Assembly (NCBI GenBank): GCA_031267005.1
Contig: JAIRZX010000249.1
Coordinates: 1-6,675, forward strand
Origin: Deltaproteobacteria bacterium
GTDB taxonomy: Bacteria; Desulfobacterota; Desulfarculia; Adiutricales; Adiutricaceae
Direction: 5' to 3'
Length of the DNA: 6,675 nucleotides
In this document: in pieces, positions 1 through 4,384 of the stretch
Layout of the letters: every line of letters begins with the position of its first letter
Position numbering within the stretch: the first letter of the stretch is position 1
The notes under the pieces: model-generated
Seen by the model: the letters and a program-made list of their open reading frames with translations, nothing else
Database searches by the model: none
Told to the model about the DNA's origin: nothing
Position numbers and translations under genes: made by a program

Positions 1-1
1 G

Positions 2-115
2 CCTCTCGGCGCCCCCTTTCCCGAGCGGGCCCGGCAGGCCGAAAGCTTCCTGCGGGCCCTATCCGCCGGAAGGAACCACCAAAGTGAGCCATTTCCGCCA
101 AGACGGTGTCGGCAA
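2..115 (+). other. Open reading frame upstream of and in frame with yggS (possible end of a fused or preceding gene)
   Basis: From base 2 the yggS frame runs to its GTG at 116 without a stop. It reads a helix-like stretch (PERARQAESFLRAL). Third positions over roughly the first 70 bases are strongly G/C, more so than in the frame starting at base 1. The other two frames close here, one at TGA 85-87 and one at TGA 117-119. This could be the C-terminal part of an upstream protein fused to YggS, an N-terminal extension, or chance openness in GC-rich DNA. The window is cut on the left, so it cannot be resolved here. Confidence 0.3.
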
Positions 116-119
116 GTGA
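84..119 (+). promoter_or_regulatory. Possible 11-codon leader ORF with good SD, overlapping the yggS start
   Basis: GTG at 84 follows an AAGGA-type SD (70-74) with 9 nt spacing. It opens an 11-codon frame (MSHFRQDGVGK) ending at TGA 117-119. That stop overlaps the yggS GTG as GTGA, the usual translational-coupling overlap. The GTG at 84 is itself overlapped by a frame-1 TGA in another GTGA. The best SD nearby therefore points at the short frame and not directly at yggS. It may be a leader peptide, a reinitiation device, the tail of another gene, or chance. Confidence 0.25.
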
Positions 120-808
120 GCCCCGGCGACGCCCTGCCCCGGGAGGAAGCCGCAAGGCGCCTATCCGAAGTGCGTTCGCGCATAACGAAAGCCGCTGACC
201 GGGCGAAGCGCGATCCGGCGGGCGTTACCCTCCTCGCCGTCTCCAAGACCTTTTCCGCCGAGGCGGTGGACGCGTTCATAGGCGCGGGGCAGCTGGAGTT
301 CGGGGAGAGCTACGTCCAGGAGGCCAAAATCAAGATTCCCTCGGTCCGGGGATTGGCCGTGTGGCATTTTATCGGCTCCCTCCAGTCCAACAAGGCCGGC
401 GCCGCCGCAAAGCTTTTCGACTGCGTGCATTCGCTGGACTCGCTCCGCCTGGCGTCGGAACTGGACAGGCGGCTGGCCGAAGAGAGCCGCTCCATGGACG
501 TTTACCTCCAGGTGAACGTCTCCGGCGAGGGCTCCAAGGGCGGCATGGCCCCGGAGGCCCTGGAGGGCTTCCTTGAAGCCATGCGCGCGTACAAGGCGCT
601 CATACCCGTCGGCCTCATGACCATGCCCCCCTTCGATCCGGATCCCGAGGCCGCGAGGCCCCACTTCCGCCGTTTGAGGGAGCTCCGGGACGCCTCGGCC
701 CCGGGCCTCGCGGGGCTTTCCATGGGAATGAGCGGCGACTACGAGGCGGCAGTGGAGGAGGGCGCCACTATCGTGCGGGTGGGCACGGCGCTCTTCGGCG
801 CCAGGTAG
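116..808 (+). CDS. yggS: YggS/PLPBP family pyridoxal-phosphate-binding protein (PLP homeostasis)
   Basis: This is a cytosolic, alanine-racemase-like TIM-barrel protein. The family binds PLP and buffers vitamin B6 and amino-/keto-acid pools, with no established catalytic reaction. Family blocks appear in order: VTLLAVSKT around residues 37-45, where K44 is the predicted PLP Schiff-base lysine; FGESYVQEA at 62-70; WHFIGSLQSNK at 83-93; VNVSGEGSKGG at 133-143; VGLMTMPP at 165-172; and the phosphate-binding end SMGMSGDYEAAVEEGATIVRVG at about 202-223, with GTALFGAR at the terminus. At 230 residues it matches the usual 225-235. The GTG start puts K44 about eight residues later than in E. coli YggS. 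No Met codon occurs before residue 127, and SD pairing is weak, so coupling to upstream translation is likely. One oddity is GES in place of the usual GEN at S65. A 7-nt gap separates it from the next gene, suggesting an operon. Confidence 0.93.
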   Translation: MSPGDALPREEAARRLSEVRSRITKAADRAKRDPAGVTLLAVSKTFSAEAVDAFIGAGQLEFGESYVQEAKIKIPSVRGLAVWHFIGSLQSNKAGAAAKLFDCVHSLDSLRLASELDRRLAEESRSMDVYLQVNVSGEGSKGGMAPEALEGFLEAMRAYKALIPVGLMTMPPFDPDPEAARPHFRRLRELRDASAPGLAGLSMGMSGDYEAAVEEGATIVRVGTALFGAR

Positions 809-815
809 CCCCCCC

Positions 816-1058
816 GTGGCCTTGGGACCCCCTCCGAGAAGGCCCCCGCAGGGCGGGCGGGCCCCCGCGGCGGGCGCCAGCGGCGCCGCCCGGGACCCCC
901 TTTGCCGCCTGTGCGTCCACTACTACGTCACCTGGGAACAGAACACCCCCCACGGATGCCGGGCCCTGGGCTTCAAGAGCCGCCAGGTACCGAGCGTGGA
1001 AGTGCGCCGGAACTCCGGAGAGGCCTGCAGGTACTACACCCCCGGAAGGCGCGGCTGA
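816..1058 (+). CDS. Small four-cysteine, probably zinc-binding protein of unknown function
   Basis: An 80-residue protein whose core (residues 29-76) has the pattern C30-x2-C33-x14-C48-x22-C71 with conserved-looking blocks CVHYYVTWE, PHGCRALGFKSR, PSVEV and SGEAC. I recognise this as a small uncharacterised family in anaerobic and delta-proteobacterial genomes, sometimes carrying misleading enzyme names. Four spaced cysteines suggest one structural zinc, though an Fe-S site is possible. The first 27 residues are Pro/Gly/Ala/Arg-rich and look unstructured. GTG 816 is chosen because it lies 7 nt after the yggS stop with an AGGT SD-like match at 803-806. TTG at 822 is the only other ordinary start before the Cys core. 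Tight spacing implies cotranscription with yggS. No function can be assigned from sequence. Confidence 0.8.
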   Translation: MALGPPPRRPPQGGRAPAAGASGAARDPLCRLCVHYYVTWEQNTPHGCRALGFKSRQVPSVEVRRNSGEACRYYTPGRRG

Positions 1059-1190
1059 AACGCCATGGCGGCCTCGGCTTGCGGCTTACGGCTCGCCCGG
1101 CGGGACGGGGGGCTCTGAAAGCGGCGGGCTCCGGAGAAACTCCGGGCTCCATGGAAATGGGCGGTGGGCTTCGGACAAGCGCCGAACTCC

Positions 1191-1240
1191 AAAAAAATAA
1201 GAGGCGTGCTTCCTAATTGTAAGGAATAGGGGAACGCGCC
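1191..1240 (-). terminator. Candidate minus-strand intrinsic terminator
   Basis: On the minus strand an imperfect GGCGCG...CACGCC outer stem encloses a clean TTCCT-(7 nt)-AGGAA stem (1210-1214 with 1222-1226). A T-rich tail containing seven T (A run at 1191-1197) follows. It sits about 250 nt beyond the flavoenzyme stop codon, so it would end either a long 3' UTR or a separate small RNA. Mismatches in the outer stem lower confidence. Confidence 0.35.
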
Positions 1241-1393
1241 CCTGCCTTTCGCCCTGGCCGGGGCCGGGAAGGCGGCAATGCGGCGTTGAGCAATTCGGCG
1301 CTCCCGTGAGGCTTGCAGTTTTAGGGGAGGTGCGAGGCCTGGCCCCTGCACTGTCAAGAGGGCAACCCCCCCCCGGCGGTCTGCGCCCTATTC

Positions 1394-1416
1394 AAGGGCC
1401 GGCCCCGGCGGCCCTT
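1394..1416. terminator. GC-rich hairpin in the convergent gap (weak terminator candidate)
   Basis: AAGGGCCG (1394-1401) pairs perfectly with CGGCCCTT (1409-1416) across a 7-nt loop. No U-tract follows on either strand, so intrinsic termination is unproven. It lies 74 nt past the minus-strand stop codon, where it could act as a 3'-end stabiliser. Confidence 0.3.
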
Positions 1417-1489
1417 CCCAGGTCCTGAAGCGAGTTCCCGCAGTCCCGCCGCCAGGTCCAAGGGCCAGCGACCGGAACGGACGCGGGGG

Positions 1490-2539
1490 CTAAGACGTCA
1501 TGCCGGAACTCCTCCGGCGGAGGATGGAACTGTGGATATCGCGCACTGAGGCGGTCCCGGTCATGACCATGGCGGTCTCGAGTTCCTGGCGGTAGCTTGC
1601 CGCGAGCAGCGCCACTCCCTCGGCCCCGCCGCCCACTGCGGCTATGGCGAAGGGACGCCCGACCATCACGCAGTCGGCGCCCAGGGCCAGCATCTTCAAA
1701 ACGTCCCCTCCTGAGCGGACGCCCCCGTCGCAGAAGACAGCGACCCTGCCCCCCAGCGCTTTGGCCACTTCGGGCAGAACGTCGGCGGTGCCGGGCATGA
1801 AATCCAGCACCCTGCCCCCGTGGTTGCTGACGATCACGCCGTCCGCGCCGCAGTCGGCCGCGCGGAGGGCGTCTTCCGGCGTCATGAGGCCCTTAATCGC
1901 GAACTTGAGCCCCAGGCCATGGGCAAACGAGACTATCTCCCGGATTTCCTCCTCGCTTTTGGGGAGGCAGGGATGCATCATGAGCCTTAAAGTCGCAAGC
2001 CCCACGCTGTCCAGATCCATCGCGACGGCGCGGCACCCGGCCTCTTTGGCCAAAGCGAGCTTCCGCGTGACCAGCTCCGGCTCCCAAGGCTTGACGAATG
2101 GCATGATGCCGAAACCCAGGGGTTTCCCGGCCTCGGCCAGGCCGGCCTCAAAGACGCCCTCGGCCGCGGCGTCCGGGGTCCCGCAGGAGATGCCCGCGGC
2201 GGAAGCCCCCTCGCCTACGGCCCTCTGGTAGTCGCCCTCGCCCATGGGGCCTCCCAGGTTGAAAGACAGCCCGCCCACGGGGGCTACCATAAGGGGCATG
2301 GAGAGGGCGAAGCCCATTACCGACACGGCGGTGTCCGGGGCTTTAACGTCGTGGATCAGGCTCGTGTTGAACTCCAGGTTAGCGAGCGCCCTCAGGTTCC
2401 TCTTGAAGGAGGCGGCGGTGCCCGCCCCTCCCATGCCGGGTATTTCGCCAGCGCACCCCCAGCCGTTGCAGGACGGGCAGACGCGGCAGTGCGATTTCAC
2501 GAGCGGGCGGGCGTTGTCGCGTAGTTCTTTCAAGTTCAC
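1490..2539 (-). CDS. FMN-dependent alpha-hydroxy-acid oxidase/dehydrogenase family protein with N-terminal Cys motif
   Basis: A 349-residue TIM-barrel flavoprotein of the glycolate oxidase/lactate dehydrogenase family, which oxidises 2-hydroxy acids to 2-oxo acids with FMN. The substrate cannot be read here. Visible blocks are MPLMVAPVGG (81-90), K216 in FAIKGLMTPEDA, the signature SNHGGRVLD (238-246) with proposed catalytic base H240, CDGGVRSGGDVLK (270-282) with its conserved Arg, and MVGRPF (292-297) for FMN phosphate. The N-terminus carries C18-x2-C21-x2-C24-x4-C29 within CPSCNGWGCAGEIPG. I recognise this arrangement from homologues in anaerobes; it suggests a metal or Fe-S site and is not in classical glycolate oxidase. 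GTG start at 2539 has GGAAGGA (2547-2553) 7 nt upstream. It appears monocistronic, convergent with the yggS pair. An isopentenyl-diphosphate isomerase type 2 role is less likely given the SNHGGRxLD signature. Confidence 0.9.
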   Translation of the reverse strand: MNLKELRDNARPLVKSHCRVCPSCNGWGCAGEIPGMGGAGTAASFKRNLRALANLEFNTSLIHDVKAPDTAVSVMGFALSMPLMVAPVGGLSFNLGGPMGEGDYQRAVGEGASAAGISCGTPDAAAEGVFEAGLAEAGKPLGFGIMPFVKPWEPELVTRKLALAKEAGCRAVAMDLDSVGLATLRLMMHPCLPKSEEEIREIVSFAHGLGLKFAIKGLMTPEDALRAADCGADGVIVSNHGGRVLDFMPGTADVLPEVAKALGGRVAVFCDGGVRSGGDVLKMLALGADCVMVGRPFAIAAVGGGAEGVALLAASYRQELETAMVMTGTASVRDIHSSILRRRSSGMTS

Positions 2540-2546
2540 GGAGGAG

Positions 2547-2553
2547 TCCTTCC
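2547..2553 (-). promoter_or_regulatory. Ribosome binding site fixing the GTG start of the flavoenzyme
   Basis: The minus strand reads GGAAGGA followed by a 7-nt spacer and GTG at 2539-2537. This strong SD supports the non-ATG start. Confidence 0.75.
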
Positions 2554-2666
2554 GGGCAGAGGCGGCCCGGGCCCTGGGCCTCGCGAGCGCCGCGGGCGGG
2601 AGTCGAGATGGCGGGTTAAGGCGTGCTTCGGTGCGCAGTCGAGGTCATCGGCGCGGACTTGAGGTC

Positions 2667-2729
2667 GTGAGCCGTGAGCCGTGAGCCGTGAGCCGTGAGC
2701 CGTGAGCCGTGAGCCGGGAGCCGGGAGCT
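2667..2729. repeat. Heptanucleotide tandem array, (GTGAGCC)7 plus two variant units
   Basis: Seven exact GTGAGCC units (2667-2715) are followed by GGGAGCC (2716-2722) and GGGAGCT (2723-2729), nine units and 63 bp in all. The period is not a multiple of three, so the array is not protein-coding. Graded variants at the right end are typical of slippage-driven tandem growth. It lies about 130 bp upstream of the flavoenzyme start and could fall in its 5' leader. It resembles the short tandem heptamer class seen between genes in several bacteria. Confidence 0.97.
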
Positions 2730-2916
2730 TAGGAGCGGGGGGGGATAGCTTGCGGAAACTTGAAGAACAGGCCGGATAGCCGCATTCGGCCCGACCGGAC
2801 GGCTGGATTGGCGGACTGCCGGACAGAGGGACGACCGGGGGGGGCGGTCCGGCGGGCCTGCGGACGGAAACTGGCCGAATCGGTGGCTTGAGGCTATTAG
2901 GCACTGAGCGGCAGAC

Positions 2917-2945
2917 ATTATGCGCCTTTGGAGGGGAACGGTAAA
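2917..2945 (-). promoter_or_regulatory. Weak candidate sigma70 promoter reading toward the flavoenzyme gene
   Basis: On the minus strand, TTTACC (2940-2945) and CATAAT (2917-2922) are separated by 17 bp, with 4/6 and 5/6 consensus matches. If used, the flavoenzyme mRNA would have a leader of roughly 370 nt containing the heptamer array as GGCTCAC repeats. No better promoter is visible closer to the gene. Confidence 0.3.
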
Positions 2946-3035
2946 GAACTCGAGCGGCAATTCGGACTTGGTGATGCGTAATCGGCTAGCTCGCCATTGC
3001 CGGTCGGGCGCGGAGATCCGGCGGAGCGGAAAAGG

Positions 3036-3123
3036 TGCGGAGGAGAGGAGGGAGGAGGAAGGGCGGCGGCGGCGGCGAAGGAGGAGGAGGAGGAGGAGGA
3101 GGCGGAGGCGGAGGCGGAGGAAG
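3036..3123 (+). repeat. Purine-rich GGA/GGC triplet repeat tract
   Basis: An irregular GGA-rich lead-in (about 3039-3061) is followed by (GGC)5 at 3062-3076, GAA, (GGA)7 at 3080-3100, then (GGCGGA)3 at 3101-3118. The plus strand is nearly free of T throughout, and the (GGA)7 core is pure purine. Repeated GGA is known to favour G-quadruplex or triplex-like structures. The tract ends about 110 bp upstream of the tRNA promoter. Its translations are Arg or Glu runs with no family signal, so I treat it as simple-sequence DNA. Confidence 0.95.
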
Positions 3124-3230
3124 CGCCAAACGCTTGTCAAGGCAGTCTTGCCCTTGGCGGAACACCTATTCGTGGCGGAACTGAGGGATGGCGCGGTGCC
3201 CGGGTGCCGTTCCATGACGGGCGAAAAGGC

Positions 3231-3258
3231 TTGACTTCCGGCGCCTGAAAAGTATAAT
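3231..3258 (+). promoter_or_regulatory. Strong sigma70 promoter of tRNA-Asp
   Basis: TTGACT (-35, 3231-3236) and TATAAT (-10, 3253-3258) are 16 bp apart, matching consensus at 5/6 and 6/6. Transcription should start near 3265, giving a leader of about 47 nt before the mature tRNA at 3312. Confidence 0.88.
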
Positions 3259-3311
3259 AAACTTCCCGCCGCAGGAACGGGCGCCTTAGGGGCCCTGATG
3301 CGGCGTCTTGC

Positions 3312-3389
3312 GGGGACGTAGTGCAGATGGCCTAACACGCCTGCCTGTCACGCAGGAGACCGCGGGTTCAAATCCCGTCGTCCCCGCCA
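3312..3389 (+). tRNA. tRNA-Asp (anticodon GTC), CCA encoded
   Basis: Full cloverleaf. Acceptor GGGGACG (3312-3318) pairs with CGTCCCC. T8 and A9 are present. The D arm is GTGC/ACAC with one C13-A22 mismatch. The anticodon stem CCTGC/GCAGG (3340-3344, 3352-3356) holds the loop CTGTCAC with anticodon GTC at 3347-3349. The variable loop is 5 nt. The T arm GCGGG/CCCGT (one G-U pair) has loop TTCAAAT. Discriminator G73 (3386), an aspartate identity base, is followed by encoded CCA (3387-3389). The anticodon arm matches E. coli tRNA-Asp exactly. It is a single-tRNA unit with its own promoter and terminator. Confidence 0.97.
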
Positions 3390-3400
3390 TGAAAGCTCAG

Positions 3401-3442
3401 GCGGACGGCTTCCGGTATTCCGGGATCCGTCCGCTTTTTTTT
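3401..3442 (+). terminator. Strong intrinsic terminator after tRNA-Asp
   Basis: GCGGACGG (3401-3408) pairs with CCGTCCGC (3427-3434). The stem continues inward, after one mismatch, as TTCCGG-type pairing across a TATT loop. Eight T follow at 3435-3442. It begins 11 nt after the CCA end. Confidence 0.95.
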
Positions 3443-3711
3443 AGCCCCTGGCGGCTCGCGGCGCGGCGCCTGCCCCGGTTAAGTTCCACCGATGTCAGCT
3501 ACGGCAAGGGACTGCGCCCGAGATAGTACGGGAGGCGCTTAGAGTTCAGTTTGCCCGAGCTAAAAGGCAAAAAAGATCTACAAGACCAAGGAGCCGAGGC
3601 TTCAGGCCCCCAAGGCTCCAGGGCTCTAATGCTCGAAGGGCCGAAGGCTCAAAGGTCCAAGCCTATATGGCTTCAGCCCTTCAGGGGCCCGGGGGATCTG
3701 CCCGGCGGGGG
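3443..3711. other. Convergent spacer with degenerate short repeats and small hairpins
   Basis: This 269-bp spacer lies between the tRNA terminator and the 3' end of the minus-strand operon and has no credible gene. Between about 3590 and 3690 a degenerate element recurs: AGGCTTCAGG (3597-3606), AAGGCTCCAGG (3612-3622), GAAGGCTCAAAGG (3643-3655) and GGCTTCAGCCCTTCAGG (3669-3685). On the minus strand these form small hairpins such as AAGCC-ATATA-GGCTT. A GGAGCC...GGCTCC stem followed 15 nt later by six T (3567-3572) is a weak minus-strand terminator candidate. Confidence 0.5.
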
Positions 3712-4371
3712 CTAGGGGAAGTCCGGGGGCCTCGGTTCCGGGGCGTCCTGGAAGGGCATGGCCGCCACAGGCTTTATGAGCGAGCAGGGGAAGGTCACGT
3801 CGTCCTCTATGTCCAGCATGGCGTTCACCAAGGTGACGCTCTCGTAAAACGACAGCTGGTCGTGTTTGATCGGGTAGGCGGTGACCGTCTTTGTCCTTAT
3901 GTAGAACTCCCTCTTGGTTCCCGAGTGGATGTAGTGGAGGGGGGTGAAGAGGTTTCCGCTAGTGTCCCGGAAGACCAGGTTCGCGGTGGTGACGTTGGTA
4001 ATGAAGCCGTTCCTGACTATGACCGCCTCGTCGGCCCCGGAGAATACCTTTATTTCGTTTAGCCTCTCGCGGTCGCGGGACTTGAAGATGTAGTCCACCT
4101 GCCCCGCGTCCACCATGGCGAGGCTCCGAATCTGCGGCTTCTCGTAGTCGGAGAACTCGGCGGAGATGATGATGTCGCTGTAAAGGACCGTGAGCTTGGC
4201 GACGCCTCTGGAGGGCGGCGCCGGGAGGTGCCTCGCCAGGGTCGGCTGCACGAAGGGCTGGCGGAAGAACCTCCTCATGGTGCGGTCCATGCGCACGGCA
4301 TGCCCCTCCAGGTTCAAGTAGGCTCCCCCGTCGGACTTGATGACCTCTATGAAGACGGGCTGGGCGTCCAA
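3712..4371 (-). CDS. Class IV aminotransferase-fold protein, 4-amino-4-deoxychorismate lyase-like
   Basis: A 219-residue PLP fold-type IV protein resembling the short PabC-like lyases that release p-aminobenzoate and pyruvate from aminodeoxychorismate in folate synthesis; branched-chain or D-amino-acid transamination are alternatives. Evidence in order: FIEVIKSDGG (7-16); GHAVRMDRTMRRFF (23-36) with the conserved Arg; DYIFKSRDRERLNE (93-106), where K97 aligns with the Schiff-base lysine of related YKxADR motifs; DEAVIVRNGFITNVTTANLVF (114-134); LFTPLHYIHSGTKREF (141-156), the TP...GTKR block; and LVNAMLDI (181-188). At the position that is usually Glu/Asp in GxxTE/D, this protein has N125 (AAC). 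The Pro-rich C-terminus (205-219) is probably disordered. TTG is chosen because AAAGGAGG lies 5 nt upstream. The SD overlaps the stop of the preceding membrane-protein gene (11-nt gap). Fold is confident; substrate is inferred. Confidence 0.8.
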   Translation of the reverse strand: MDAQPVFIEVIKSDGGAYLNLEGHAVRMDRTMRRFFRQPFVQPTLARHLPAPPSRGVAKLTVLYSDIIISAEFSDYEKPQIRSLAMVDAGQVDYIFKSRDRERLNEIKVFSGADEAVIVRNGFITNVTTANLVFRDTSGNLFTPLHYIHSGTKREFYIRTKTVTAYPIKHDQLSFYESVTLVNAMLDIEDDVTFPCSLIKPVAAMPFQDAPEPRPPDFP

Positions 4372-4376
4372 ACGTG

Positions 4377-4384
4377 CCTCCTTT
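4377..4384 (-). promoter_or_regulatory. Near-perfect SD fixing the TTG start and overlapping the upstream stop codon
   Basis: The minus strand reads TAA-AGGAGG, so AAAGGAGG overlaps the TAA (4385-4383) of the membrane-protein gene, with 5 nt to TTG at 4371. The arrangement supports a bicistronic mRNA and possible translational coupling. Confidence 0.8.

Larger units (their letters stand above)
1059..1489. other. Convergent intergenic region without a gene
   Basis: This 431-bp gap lies between the 3' ends of the plus-strand yggS pair and the minus-strand flavoenzyme gene. Reading frames here are Arg/Pro/Gly-rich with no SD or family motif, so I call none. It holds a CCGGAG-AAA-CTCCGG hairpin near 1131-1145, a minus-oriented hairpin with U-tract near 1191-1240, a nine-C run near 1366, and a perfect 8-bp-stem hairpin at 1394-1416. 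These fit transcription ends from both sides. Confidence 0.6.
2554..3230. other. Long non-coding, repeat-rich intergenic region
   Basis: About 680 bp separate the flavoenzyme start from the tRNA promoter. Several frames are open, but they read Arg-, Glu-, Ser- or Pro-homopolymers across simple repeats, lack SD sites and family motifs, and in one case run across the tRNA promoter and into the tRNA. I therefore call no gene. The region contains a heptamer array, G-runs near 2737 and 2839, CCGGA-rich degenerate sequence at 2770-2880, a weak minus-strand promoter candidate, and a GGA/GGC purine tract. Confidence 0.6.

Noticed and set aside
1034..1357. 107-codon minus-strand frame in the convergent gap
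   Set aside because: It has basic low-complexity composition, overlaps the 3' end of the Cys4 gene and the terminator candidate, and has no SD.
1644..2231. 195-codon plus-strand frame opposite the flavoenzyme gene
   Set aside because: It is antisense to a clear enzyme with all family motifs, and its own translation shows none.
2667..2729. CRISPR array
   Set aside because: The units are contiguous 7-mers with no spacers and no cas genes nearby.
2920..3248. Plus-strand open frames coding poly-Arg or poly-Glu
   Set aside because: The runs come directly from the GGA/GGC triplets, the flanks show no protein-like conservation, and the frames extend over the -35 box and in one case the spacer of the tRNA promoter.
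2616..3338. 240-codon minus-strand open frame
   Set aside because: It crosses the simple repeats, runs over the tRNA promoter and into the tRNA gene, reads Leu/Arg/Ser homopolymers and has no SD or family motif.
3550..3571. TTTGCC...GGCAAA hairpin as a terminator
   Set aside because: The stem is only 6 bp and AT-rich, and the T-run lies on the wrong side for either strand's transcription.
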